DNA of 64,000 nucleotides from positions 186,001 through 250,000 of the forward strand of contig CM065312.1 in the NCBI GenBank assembly GCA_033032175.1, written 5' to 3'. Below, in pieces: positions 1 through 12,400 of the stretch. The notes beneath the pieces were generated by a model, which was given only the letters and a program-made list of their open reading frames with translations, did not search any database and was not told where the DNA came from. The stretch is from Saturnia japonica. Its lineage: Eukaryota > Arthropoda > Insecta > Lepidoptera > Saturniidae. How positions within the stretch are numbered: the first letter of the stretch is position 1; the number at the start of each line of letters is the position of its first letter. The position numbers and the translations under genes were made by a program.

Positions 1-391
1 TGAGTCACCATGCCAGATGTTCCGAGTCTGGCATGGTTCATCCTTACAACTAGTGAAATTTATACATTTAAACTTACAACTAGCTATATTCTTATTCTAA
101 TCGTTTTAAAATACACATATTCACACATATTCAGTTCATATTATTATATCTATTCCTAACACGTATTTATAAACCTTATTCCTAACACGTATTATTTCAT
201 TTACTTGTTCATTTTATACTATTACACTATCGTTATTCGCCCGCCCTGCTCGCTGTCCGCAACAAAACCCTTACCTTTTACACCTACCAACATTTATCTC
301 TGCATCACCTAATGGTTGACTGGCAGAGAATGCCTTAGGCATTAAGTCCGCCATTGCGTATTTAACGCATAATGTGTAAATAAATAAATAA
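1..391 (+). mobile_element. 3' end of a non-LTR retrotransposon, (TAAA)n tail
   Basis: The last about 95 bases (from 297) recur inverted at 8046-8160, and the copy ends in an aataaataaata tail at about 378-391. Upstream sequence reads like a decayed LINE C-terminal tail. It stops exactly where Ty3/gypsy pol sequence begins, so it may have inserted there; its left end is outside the window. Confidence 0.6.
8..36. repeat. 10-bp perfect hairpin
   Basis: CCATGCCAGA at 8-17 pairs with TCTGGCATGG at 27-36 around a 9-nt loop. It lies in LINE 3' sequence; function unknown. Confidence 0.6.
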
Positions 392-3300
392 AAGTCGACA
401 AATATCCTTTACCAACGGCACAGAAATTATTTACTAAGTTGCATGGTGGCAAACAGTTTAGTAAATTAGATCCCTCACAACCTTACGCTCAGTTTGAGCT
501 AGATGAGACCTCACAACTTTACACTTTTATAAATACATATCGTGGCCTTTTCATGTATACCCGTCTGGCATTCTTTTCCAAAGAGCAATGAAATGTGTGT
601 TGTCGGGTATGGATGGAGTTTTGTGCATGTTAGATGATATTCTGGTTACTACAGTAAATACTTCCCAGCATCTAGCCAGACTGAATGTGGTATTAAAGAG
701 ATTGCAAGGAGTTGTATTGACGCTACAGAAAGAGAAGTGTGATTTTTTTAAAGATGAGGCGGAATATTTAGGCTTTACTATTGATAGACATGGATTTAAA
801 AAATCTGCGAAGAAAATTGAGACAATCGCTAAACCTCCAGTTCCTACTGATGTCGGTACGTTACAATCTTTTCTAGGGTTAGTTAATTATTACAGAAGTT
901 ATGTCCCAAGAGCATCTAGTGTCCTCTGCCCATTATATAATTTATTACAACAAGGTATTAAATGGAGATGGACTGATGAACATATAGCTGCTTTTGAAAC
1001 TATTAAAGGATATTTAACTTCGGAACAGACCCTAGCGCACTTTAACCCAAGTGCCACGGTTATTCTGACCGTAGATGCGTCCCCTGCCGGACTCTAGGTA
1101 CTATATTATCTCAAATAGATGGAAGTGGGATTGAGCGACCGGTATCGTTTGCTTCTCGTACTTTGAACTAAGCCGAGAAACGATACGCTCAGATACAAAA
1201 AGAAGCCACGGCGATTATATTCGAGATTAGACGATTTCGTCAATATTTATATAGTAGGTCAATATCTTTTATACTTCGCACCGATCATAAACCCCTATTG
1301 TCAATATTTGGGCCGCATGGTGGCATTCCGGAAGTATCAGCAAATCGTCTACAAAGATACGCGATGTTTTTAAGGGCATATAATTACACGATAGAATATG
1401 TACGTAGCGCCAATAATAGTGCTCATTATCTATCTTGGGCTAACGCGGACGCGGACGCAACGGAATGAGATTTGGCTACGCCACTGCCGTTGGTTCGGCC
1501 GGTCGCATCGTCGGCTCACGCGCAGTCATTACTCATTAGGACTCAGTCGCGTTGGAAGGCCGCGGCCGGGGCCGAGTTGCGAGCGGACCGTGCTCTCGGA
1601 CGGGCACGCAGAGAACGACCTGATGGACGATCGGGAATCGTATCTTAATTTTGTCATTGATAATAGTATGCCAGTCCCTCGCGTCAAACTTCGCGATGAA
1701 ACAAAACAAGACGTATTATTGCAAAAGATCATATTCTATATCTTAAATGGGTGGCCACCAAAAATATCAAATACCGATTTAAAACCATATTTTCTCTGCC
1801 GTTTAGAATTATCATACGAAAGTAGTTGTGTGATGCGCAGACATAACATTGTTATTCCCAAAAGTCTAAGGGAAACAATTTTATCTGAATTACATAAATC
1901 TCATTTAGGCATAGTTAAAACAAAAGCAGAGGCAAGAGGAAGATTTTGGTTTCCTAGCCTAGATACAGCAATTGAAAAAAAAGCTAGTTGTAATGTGTGT
2001 ATGTAATTACGGAGCTCACCGGGCCGGGCCCCGCTTGCAGTATGGCCATACCCTCCACAGGCTTTCTATAGAATACACATAGATTTTTTAGGCCCTATAA
2101 ACGGTTTTACTTATCTTATAATAGTAGATGCGTATTCAAAATGGGTGGAATCTTATAAAATGACTTCAGTTTCATTTTCAATAGTCATATTTAAACTACA
2201 AGAGTTTATAGCGTGATTCGGTTTACCGCACACCATAGTGAGCGATAACGGCACGGCTTTTACGTCACAAGAATTTAAAACTTTTTGTCGAATCAACGGT
2301 ATCGATCACATGACGTCATCTGCTTATCACCCGTCGAGCAATAGGAAGGCGGAGAGTTTTGTTAAAATCATTTAAAAAAGTATTAAATCCAGCTTAATTA
2401 ATGGTGAAAATACTAAGCAAAGTGAAGTAACTTTATTGAAATACCTATTTGACTATAGAAACTCAGTACATAGTACAACAGTAGGCAAAGCAAATAAAAA
2501 TAAATCATATATAGATAGAATGAAAGAATTTAAAATTGTAGCACTCTCTAAACGTAGAGATATTTTGGATCTTATATTTTTATATAAACTCGTAAGAATC
2601 AAAATTGATTGTCCGGAAATCCTTCAAATGGTTAATTATAGAGTGCCTATTAGATATCCTCGTCACATAATAACTCCTTTAGTTCCGCCTCTGCGTAGGA
2701 CAGTGCTTGGAAGTAACTCGCCCATTCCTAAAATCTGTAAATTATACAACAGTGTGAGTTTAACAGCAGATATTCATGTGGACACTTTATCGAAATATCT
2801 AAAATGTATCACTGCTTATTATAAGTAATGTTTTAGACATCATTGTTTTTCTTTTTTGGTTAGTTTGTTTTATTATATTGTTTATGACATAATTAGCTAA
2901 TATAATTTTGCATGCTGTGTTAGCCTATAATTAGTTAGTACTTTTAAGCATATTTTCATAAACTGTATGTTAAATTATCTTTAATTAACATTAAAGAAAT
3001 ATTTTACAACTGTTGGCTAACCAAATAAAGAGAAAAAAAAAACAGGTTAATCACCGGCTGAGTTGGTTTTCGGCCGGAAACTTCGTTCACGCCTTGATAT
3101 ATTGAATGAGTCACCATCTGAGTCTTCGTCGAGTACTCTCGCTAACCATGTTCATCAAAAACAGTGTTCACAGAGTAAAACATACGGTGGTAAAAAGAAA
3201 CAATATTTACAATTAGGCCAGAAAGTAATATTTGTATAAAAATACAGTATGAGCAAAAGAGACAATTGGGGCATAGGTATTATTATTAAAAAACTTGGCA

Positions 3301-3790
3301 AGGTTATTTATTTAATTAAAGATATTGTAAGTAATGTAATACATAAAAAACATAAAAATCAAATAGCTTTGTATAAGGGATTTGACAACAGCGAAGGGAA
3401 AAGTCAACCGGAAATCGATGATTTTACTAAGAGTGGCTCTTCATGTAATATTCATACACCAATTGAATCACATGCTTCGTCAGATTCTGCTACCCCACAG
3501 GTACATATAGAACATGTTGAACGCTCTAATAATTCCGAGTCGGACCACGAACCAACATTGCATTCTAATGAGCAAGTCCACGAGACGGCCGCGGCGGAGA
3601 CTTCAACAGCTCGTTCAGAAAAGTACTCTAGAGATGATGGTTCAAGGTTACGTCCGCTGCCTAGGGTCGATTATAAACAATTTTATTCAATGTTGTATAT
3701 TCAGTTTCTAATATGTTAATTGTAAAAATGATGTGTGTGGTATACGTACATGTGCTTTAATAAAGGGTGAAAGATACTATGTATGACAAT
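392..3790 (+). pseudogene. Decayed Ty3/gypsy LTR retrotransposon pol
   Basis: Seen in order: reverse transcriptase start (DKYPLP, GGKQFSKLD; 395-590), the catalytic CMLDDILV box (about 622-650, Tyr replaced by Met), thumb and RNase H (700-1400, TVDASP at about 1068), integrase HHCC zinc region (HKSHLG at about 1890, CNVC near 2000), DDE core with IDFLGP (about 2080) and VSDNGTAF (about 2240), then a C-terminal tail (3060-3718). Several frameshifts and in-frame stops break it (for example near 589, 1096 and 2215), and a LINE fragment splits it at about 2488-3045. No 5' LTR is in view; an AATAAA at about 3760 may mark 3' LTR sequence. Inactive. Confidence 0.85.
2488..3045 (+). mobile_element. 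5'-truncated LINE inserted in the gypsy element
   Basis: The reading frame at 2500-2828 ends with a Jockey/CR1-type C-terminal tail (RDILDLIFLYKL, NYRVPIRYPRHI, LGSNSPIPKI), followed by a 3' UTR and a poly-A run near 3031-3041. The gypsy integrase reading frame resumes immediately after the poly-A (PAELVFGRKLR-like), so this is a nested insertion. Confidence 0.8.
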
Positions 3791-3794
3791 AGCT

Positions 3795-4440
3795 ATGTAA
3801 GGAAAGTGTCATTCATTAAACGTCAGTGCGCTTATGACCGTCTTTGATTTCACACGTCCCGATACAACAATAAGCGTACTGTGGTCAACGCAGTCGAAGG
3901 CCTTCGAGAGATCACAGAACCCACCGATTGCATCCTGCGACTCCTCCCAAGCCCTATATATATGACTAAGCTGTGTTGCACCAGCTTCAGTGGTTGATTT
4001 AGATTTTGTGAAACCATATTGCCGACGATCCAAAATCTCTTGTGGCTTTAAAATATTGTACTAGCTGCTTGAGCATGATTTTCTCGAAAATCTTACTTAT
4101 CGACGGAAGTACAGAAATTGGTCTATAATTTCCAAGGTTACTTCTACAACCTGACTTAAATAGAGTAACTACTTTACTTATTTTCATTATCCCTGTTTCT
4201 ATGCACTGATTAAATATATTAGCCAGATATGGTGAAATATTGACAATTATAGACTGAACTACGATTACTGACATACACTAAATATCTTCAGTATTTTTTA
4301 AGTTTAATTGTTTAAAAGTCCTTATTATTTCACCTGAACTAACAGATGTAAAAAAAAATTTAGAATCCACAGGTGTAATAAGATTATCCAAAAGTGATGC
4401 AGCGCCCTGGAGTGATGATATTATTTTTTTTATTATGGAC
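3795..4440 (-). pseudogene. LINE reverse transcriptase fragment
   Basis: Minus-strand frames contain NYRPISVLPSISKIFEKI, FGFTK-like QYGFTKSKSTTEAG and CDLSKAFDCVDH, the N-terminal half of a Jockey/CR1-like reverse transcriptase. Two frames with a shift near 4010; the YADD region is missing. Confidence 0.85.
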
Positions 4441-5275
4441 AATTCTATTGAAAATCAATTTGACTAGTTATCTCAGACCCTGAAACAAGTGAAATTCAAA
4501 TGAAATGCTTAGATATGTTTTAAAAGAAAAAGTAAGAATACATGCGCGTGGGTATAAATCAGGGTACCTATGTAACTAGACGATTAAAAAAAGTTAATTT
4601 CTCAGAATGCAATAGAACAATATTTTCGAAAGAAGTAGGAGAGGTCCATAAACTAATACTATGTAGGGAAAGAAAGAAATTAAAAAAATCTAAATTTCAT
4701 TTACCTTGGCACCAAATTTATTGTAGCATTTTCAAATTTAATCAATTCTACAAAGAGCTACCTGGATGAAAACTGTAACAAAGAATAAATTATGGAAAAT
4801 ATAAAAAATAATAATATGTCTGAATATAATCTAGACTGGCTTGATTGCCCCATGCATAATATTGACTTTGTAATTTATTTATTTTTAAATAAAAATAACA
4901 TGTACATTGCAAATACACAACTGGTGTAGAAGTATTAACAAAAGTCTTGAAGAAACTAGGGTAAGAAATCCCTGCTGTTCAAAGAATTACCCAAATTAAA
5001 TATTATGAGATTAGAAAAATAAAAAAGTAATTTATTCCAAGATTGTGTTTTATTCAAACTCCTTTAATAAAAATTTTCCGTTGTAAAATAAATGAAAATT
5101 ATATTATTAAGTATAATATTAATATAAAGTAGTGTATCTATATCGATATTGAGCACACTAGCGCTACTCTTACGAATGTGTTGAATACCAGTCAAATTCT
5201 TGGCGACCACCTGATAACTAGAGGTATCCTATCTGTTGAGCGTAGTACTTTATAATTTGTGAAACTGTTCTAGTG
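4441..5275. other. AT-rich spacer, no gene seen
   Basis: A 75-codon open frame at 4542-4769 has no recognisable domain and a codon use no different from its surroundings. Nothing else supported. Confidence 0.5.
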
Positions 5276-5860
5276 CAGTGTTGCCAAGTCAAGGAAACAA
5301 GAAGTGGACAACCACTTTGATGAAGTTGCTAGAATTTCTAAAATTTCGTATCCTAAAAAGTAGCTAAAAGTGGCCAAAAATTTTGCTTCAAAACAAACAC
5401 AAGTTCTTCCTTAAAAAAGTTTTATAAATTGATTGTATGTTGATTCAACATAACACGCATTAAACGTTGATGGTTCTGATTTTTTTAATTACAAGGAAAG
5501 CTGTTTTTAAATTATTTCTTTATTCAAATTGTTTAATTAAGTGTATGTAAACTTATCTTATTTCTATACCTACTTTTTCTTTACGGCTCTCAGGATGCTA
5601 AATTTTAATAATCTTTCCCCCTTCAGCATTTAAGATAGAGGGATAGAACCGACAGAGGCAAATCATGAAATATTGATTCTCCGCTGGCATTGTAGTTTTG
5701 TGAAAACAAGTGCTATGTGATATGGAAATATAAAATATTGTGTATTATTTAAAGAGTTGCTATATTCGTGGCTAATAATTTAGCCACTAATATATTTTTG
5801 GCTAATCCAATTTTAAATGTTGCCAGATATAGCCACAAAATGGCCAACTTGGCAACACTG
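5276..5860. mobile_element. hAT-type MITE, 585 bp
   Basis: Terminal inverted repeats CAGTGTTGCCAAGT and ACTTGGCAACACTG. Flanks ttctagtg and ttcaattg match at 6 of 8 positions, fitting an aged 8-bp target duplication. No coding capacity; the motif GTGGCCA/TGGCCA recurs in both arms. Confidence 0.78.
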
Positions 5861-6407
5861 TTCAATTGCTATGTTAATCATAAAACAAATTGCCTAATTG
5901 TTGCAATGTGAAAATTTTTTTACAATTTTTTACTCCAATGACCACACATATATTAATAAATAATTATTTTTAATATAAATGTATTTAAATAAATATTTAT
6001 TTATGATATTTTATAATTATTTATTACAATATTTTTGTGGCACAGATTATGTATATATCTCTTTACATTTTATGTAAAATATTGTTATTAGTAGTTAAAA
6101 ATATTTATTTATATTAATAGACCAAAAAAAGATTTAGTTGATATAAATTAAGAAGAAAGTGAGTTTTACCTACATAGGTACATCATAAAATAAACCTTTT
6201 AAATTTCAAAGACATTTTACCTATTTTTTTAGTTTTGTAACACAGACAATCATAGAACATAGAATATTTAGAGTTCCACTATGACGAACGGCGAATACGA
6301 ACGTTCGGCGTATGTTTTGACAGCGAACAGAATGTCCCTTTCCAAAACATAAATAAATGGCCACCGTTGTTATTACGTTCTTCCTACTAACACCATTATT
6401 TTGTAAA
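5861..6407 (+). promoter_or_regulatory. Presumed NCAPH2 upstream region
   Basis: AT-rich until about 6280, then more GC-rich up to the start codon, with an inverted GAACGttcggc / gccGAACGTTC-like stretch near 6285-6310. No TATA box at a convincing distance. Inferred only from position. Confidence 0.3.
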
Positions 6408-6436
6408 ATGGACGCCGACTATCAAGACAGGCGGAG
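6408..6436 (+). CDS. NCAPH2: NCAPH2 exon 1
   Basis: Encodes MDADYQDRR plus two bases of a split Arg codon (AG/G). The donor reads GGAG/gtaaac. Short first coding exon; the 5' UTR extends upstream by an unknown length. Confidence 0.7.
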
Positions 6437-9400
6437 GTAAACTATTCTAATTATTTATACAACCGATATCATTCCCAAGTTTATGAACTTTGGTAACAAC
6501 AAGTTCCAAATTAAAAAAGGGTCTTTGACAGAAAGTTTCGCGCCACTAGTGTAGCCGTCGGCGGTGTTGGATCCGCGTCTCTTTCAGGAATGTTATCAAT
6601 TAAAGAACGCTATTTCCAGGGATCATACTACGTCCCGTCGAAAGAACCGGTGGAGCATGTATTCCCAAAGATTGGAAGAAATTGTGGCAGAGCTGATGAA
6701 ACCCATCAGCGATATCCGGCGCAGCTTCGATACGGATCTCAGCGCGGTGAGTGCTCGCCTACATATATTTTGCTTAAACACCCAGAGCAACACTATAGTC
6801 GCACGGCCCACGTTATTCAGAAATCTAATAAGCTAGGATGCCGAGAGGAATCTGTAGCTGGATGGCGGGAACTTGAGGGCTAAACACAGGTGGGTAAAAT
6901 AACTATGTTTACATTCCACCAGGACTTACCTGATATTATATGTATGCCTCTGGTGCTATTCTCCACAAATGGTAATAAATCATTGCAAATGTTTGCAAGT
7001 GTCATTGTAAAAACAAATTTTAATATTTTGTTTACATGATGTTGATTGATGAAATGCTACCTGCTGGTGATGTAATGATGGGAAGGCATGATAGCTTACT
7101 GTTACCTTATTATATAATATACATATTGAACTCAGTCACTTTGCTTTCATCTTTGAAATTGGTAGTGTTAAAAACTTAATTAACTTCTAATGTAGAATGA
7201 ATGTTGTTAAACAAAAACCTAGATATAGAATATTTGGAAATATGTATTACTTTAAATGTTAATATTAATGAGAACAAATTATGTTGTCTATCTACCAACT
7301 ATACCAATATTATAAAGAGGAATGCATTTACTTTTTATTTGTAATGGATAAACTCATAAACTAAAGGAACAATTTTAAAAATTGTTTCACCAATATAAAG
7401 CTACTGTTCAGTATCATAGAGTAACATAGGCTATATTATAATTAGAAAAATTAATTTATTTTTGATAAAAATGTTGATAGTTTTACACAAAATATAAAAA
7501 ATTGCCTACACAGGTGCATTGGTGTTGTTTAAAATACTGTTAAAAAGTATAGCTAACAAAGAAGCTGCAAACTTTCTGTACTTAAACCTGTCCATAAAAT
7601 TAATATGTCCTGCCCACCATGACATATGGTGCCTTGTCATGGACGCTCACATTTGAGGCTATGTATAAAATACAATTGGCACGGAGAATCATGGAGTGCA
7701 CCATGCTCAGCATCAAATTACAGGATCAAGTCAAAAGTGTTGAGATCCAACATCACACTAAGGACCATGACTATGTGAGATTATGAGAAAACTAAAATGG
7801 AACTGGGCAAGACATGTTGCCAGACAAAGTGATGACAGGTGTACTAAATAATTGACAATTTGATGGCCACATATGGGTAAAATAGGAGTCAGACTACCAG
7901 CTTGTGATATTGTAAAAATTGTGCGTAAAACATGGATGAAATTACCTCAGTATTGGGGTGTGTGGTGTAATCAAAAATTGGCTTATGCACAGTAGTGGGC
8001 AATTACGGACTGAAGATAATGAAACTTTTTTACTGATCAAGTGAGAATTTCTTATCTATTTATTTATTTACACATTATGCGTTAAATACACAATGGCGGA
8101 CTTAATGCCTAAGGCGTTCTCTGCCAGTCAACCATTAGGTGATGCAGAGATAAATGTGATAATCAATAATGTGCTAATGTGTGTAATTTAGTGATATAAA
8201 TAATGATATCCTCTTGTGATGTCTTGCAGAAAAATAAACCGACTAGGTAATTTGGAATGTAAATCTAAATACAAAATTGTTAGAGCCATTTTTGAGAAAC
8301 TGACTTTATATCCATAATATATAGTATGCATTTCAAAAACACAGCTTACTTAACATGATCAAGTAATATATATAAAAGGAAATTGTGACTGACTGACTGA
8401 TTTATCAACACAGAGCTCAAACCACTGAATGGGTTGGGCTGAAATGTTGCACACAGATAGTTGTTATGGTGTAGGCCTTCGCTAAGAATGGATTTGTGAA
8501 AATACAGCCCCTAAATGTGTTTAACAGGGGTTTCAAGTTTTGTATAGAAAAATCATATCTAACATGTACATTGTACATGGGTGAAGCACGGTCAGTTAAA
8601 TATAAATATTAAATACTAGTCTATCAACAGTAACCTTTCTCATGCTGGCTTGTAATAGATCAATTAATATGCACTGGCTATATCCAAAATGACATGAAAT
8701 TCACACCCGAATGATCCCAGATTGTGACAAATGTAAAAACAAAACTGTGTAATTGATATAGATAAAAACTTAGAGAAATGTTACATTTTGTTAATGTAAC
8801 CTTATAAGTATTTTTGTGAGTTTACACTGGCTGACATTAAAGCAAATATACCATCATCTTTTGCTTGTTTAACCTCAATTATGGTGAGACAGTGCAATTT
8901 TAAGACTAGCAGATTACTAGTGCAAATATATGTAGAAATGGAATGTGGAACATGGAAAATGGAATAGAAACTAAGAATTAAGTGTATATAAGTAAGAATT
9001 TGTCAAGCCATTTTTGAGTTAAATCTAGACATACTAATAGATAGACAGAATTTTTTTTAATGTCATATTCATGATCATTTCCTTTAAAATAAATCAAACG
9101 AATTTTTTTTTAAGAATTCTGTAGTTCTGTCAGTACATGCAATTTTTATTCAAAACTTCCTAAGATATATACTATATGATCTATATAATATAAAGGACAC
9201 TGATAACAAATATGCCATAATTTTTTTTTGTCTCTATATCAAGATTTAACTCCGAAACAGCTTTGATTGATTCTCTTTTTTTTTACACGGAAAGCTTATG
9301 TCATTGGTCAATTGATATAAGCTATAAGAAATTCCAATTCAAAATAATAATAAAATAATTTTCGTTAATTCTTAACTGATTTTGATGAAATTCTTTACAA

Positions 9401-12400
9401 GGGAACTATTTCACTCATTCCATGATTGAAGGGCTGTAATAATTGTCAACCTGCTGAGTATCGAATGAGGAAATGGTGATACCGAGGTGGTAGGGCTGTA
9501 CAGTCCAACTGGGTCACTGCCATCATGCATGTGGTGAAAAGTCCGTCTTAGTGAATTGCTTTTGCTTGTCGCGTTTCGGAATCAGCCTTGTGCATATCCA
9601 TTTAAATTTACAGACGTTGGCATGACAACGGTGACCGTCATTGGATTACGATCTCTCGGTGGTTTAGGATACTATGTTTACCATCACGTACAGTACTGTA
9701 GATTTGCCCAGCTGCTATAAAAAAATTAATCATAAAATAGTACGTAATCTTATGTGTCAGTTCATACACCTTTATCACCTGTATGATATTTTTAAAACAT
9801 ATACACAAATTGAAAGTATTCCTTTTATCATTTTCAATTCATTAAAGTATGTATAATATTTGAAATGAATTGTCTATTTTGAACAATAATAGCTTCCTCA
9901 TATGTTTTATGTCGAAAAATGTCCTTGTAGCGAGGTCGTTGCCGCCGCCGCCCCCGGTGCCCCCACTTCCCCGCTGCCGCAGCTCTATGCAAATTAAATT
10001 GCAACAATTTACAAAGGCCACGGCAAAAAGAACAGGCAGAGGCCGCTTTATTATATGTGTATTATTATAATTTATAATTGTTATTGTCGCGCACGGCGTG
10101 GCTGCAGCGTGGCTGGGTATTATATAATATGTTTATATGCACACGCACGCGACACAATCGACACGGATACATATCTGTTAGATTATGGAACGTCAACTCA
10201 TTAAAAATTCGTGTTAAAAATAGTAAAACGGGTGCAAAATTGACTTGAAATGACCTTTTCCAATATATTCCTTGCCCTTTAGTCCATTGTTAATATTTTT
10301 CGAATTATTTATAAAAAGATTTTCATTCATAAACTTAAGGAACGTTAATTATAATTGCTAAAGGCTGTATGTAATGTTGCTGAATATTTAACAAAATTTT
10401 GCAAAATATAAATGAGTACATTATCGAGAAAGATTTCTTCTCATGAAATGTAGCTTTGGGGCCATCCATAAATTACGTCACACGAATTTCATGATTTTTT
10501 GACCCCTCCCCGGTCTTTGTCACAGCTGGTCACATTTGTGAGACCACCGCCTACCTAGTGTGATGTCACATATTTTGCAATTTTTTAATTAGAAACTTAT
10601 GAAATTGAAACAGCAGTGTTCGGAAATTATTTTAATTTCCATTTAAATTATTTTTCAATAAAATCTACATCAAGTCAAACAAAGGTGTAAAAATTAACAA
10701 AACATAAAAAAATCACTTTAATGAAAGATAAAAACTTAATCCTCTTCAGTCCATAGACTTCGAACCCATTCCTTTATATTATTTATAACTGGCATAGTAG
10801 TCACATCGTTCTCATTTGGACAGTTAACATCAGAAACATTCATTGTGTCAACATCTTCTCAACCATAAAGCTTCATTGTCATCATTCAAACAAAGAATTT
10901 CCCTGGCACGTCTAGCAGAAATTCTTTGAGGCCGAATTTTCGCGATGGGCAATACTTCTTCTTGCGTTTCATGTGATTTCTTGTGTAGGTTAGTGGCCTT
11001 GTATGATGCAAAATATAGACCACAAATGTCACACGATCGCTTAAATAAGTATGCCTCGACACTGGGGCACAATAAAATAAACTAACAATAGCGTCTGAGC
11101 AACAATAAATGGACAAAATAAACAAGATGACTTGCTTCGCTAAAGTTCAAATGAAATCAAAAATAATATAATTAAACACAACATCAAAAAGCAAACACAT
11201 GTTAACATGAGTCATAAATACGTAGTAATATTATACTATTTATTGTATACTCCTAAATTTATTTCTAAGAAACAATGGTGTACTTACATTGTCGATAATA
11301 TTCTTAAAGTCGGCAACTTATTTTTCTTCGAACTATAAAGGTAATAAGTTTCAAATAATCAAGTTGTAAAAGTTGTTAAATAAAACATTGTTATGTTCGA
11401 GATACAGAAGTCCAATTTAATTTTTTCTCTGATTATTTTGACTAGAGGATTGAGATTTAGTGCAACGGACGTTTTGGGGCTTAAATGGAAGGGAACACAT
11501 TCTTTCGAGTTTGGGAGGTTTTCGACTGAAAGAAGTTCTAATGTACGTAGATATAAAATATTATATTTAGAAAAAAAAGTGATGTCACAAAATTTGGGAC
11601 CCCTCCCCACCCCTTGTCACACAATGTCACACTTCGTCGACTCCCTCCCTCCCCCTAAACATGTGACGTAATTTATGGATGGCCCCTTAACAGATGCGCC
11701 GTTCAAACGCTTACAAACAATAAGACATGGAGAGTCCCGCCGCCCCCACACCCGCATTCACACACCCGCTACATCGCCCGCGCTGACAGCGTCAGCCGAC
11801 TAATCAACTATGAACTGAACATTGTAAGAACGATAAACAAACGAACATTTTGAGTAGTTTTTCAGTGCAAACTGACCAGTGTGACCTGTTGCGAGGCAGT
11901 TGTTGGAGGAATACCTGACGGAGGCGGGTCTGCACGCGCTTACCGCCAGCGAGGAAGGCGACGAGCATGACGCTCCCGTCGCGCCTAACTTCGCGGAGCT
12001 GGCGATACTGCTGCAGCATTCGGCCTGTCTCTACGGGCGCAAGGTTGACTTCCTCTACCAGCACGTGCTCAGCGTCAGTGACTCGTTGCACACCAACACA
12101 CAGTAAGCATTTGTCATTTCCTGGTTTCACATCTGTCGGAAATGAGAGAACGAAATTTTGAGCACCAATAAACGATCTAATACGCTCCTTTCCTTTCCAG
12201 GGATACCCCGGCGGTTAGTGATGAGACTGCAGAGGCTGCGACACCGAACAGCGCGCGGCGGAGACGACGACACTCGGCTGTCGCTGCTGCAGAGTTCGCG
12301 GAACTCGAGCTGGAGTCGTCAGGCGGAGCGCGTCGCGAGGTGGAGTCAGCGCGGCCCCCTCCCACGCTGCCGCGAATGTACATTGAACTTGAGCCGCGCG

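Noticed and set aside
6564..6587. Upstream start and acceptor for NCAPH2 exon 2 (TTTCAG at 6587)
   Set aside because: Phase does not fit exon 1; the acceptor at 6619 joins AG/G exactly.
9930..10180. GC-rich patch in NCAPH2 intron 2 as an extra exon
   Set aside because: CAP-H2 exon 2 joins exon 3 directly in frame and in family order; no missing residues are needed.
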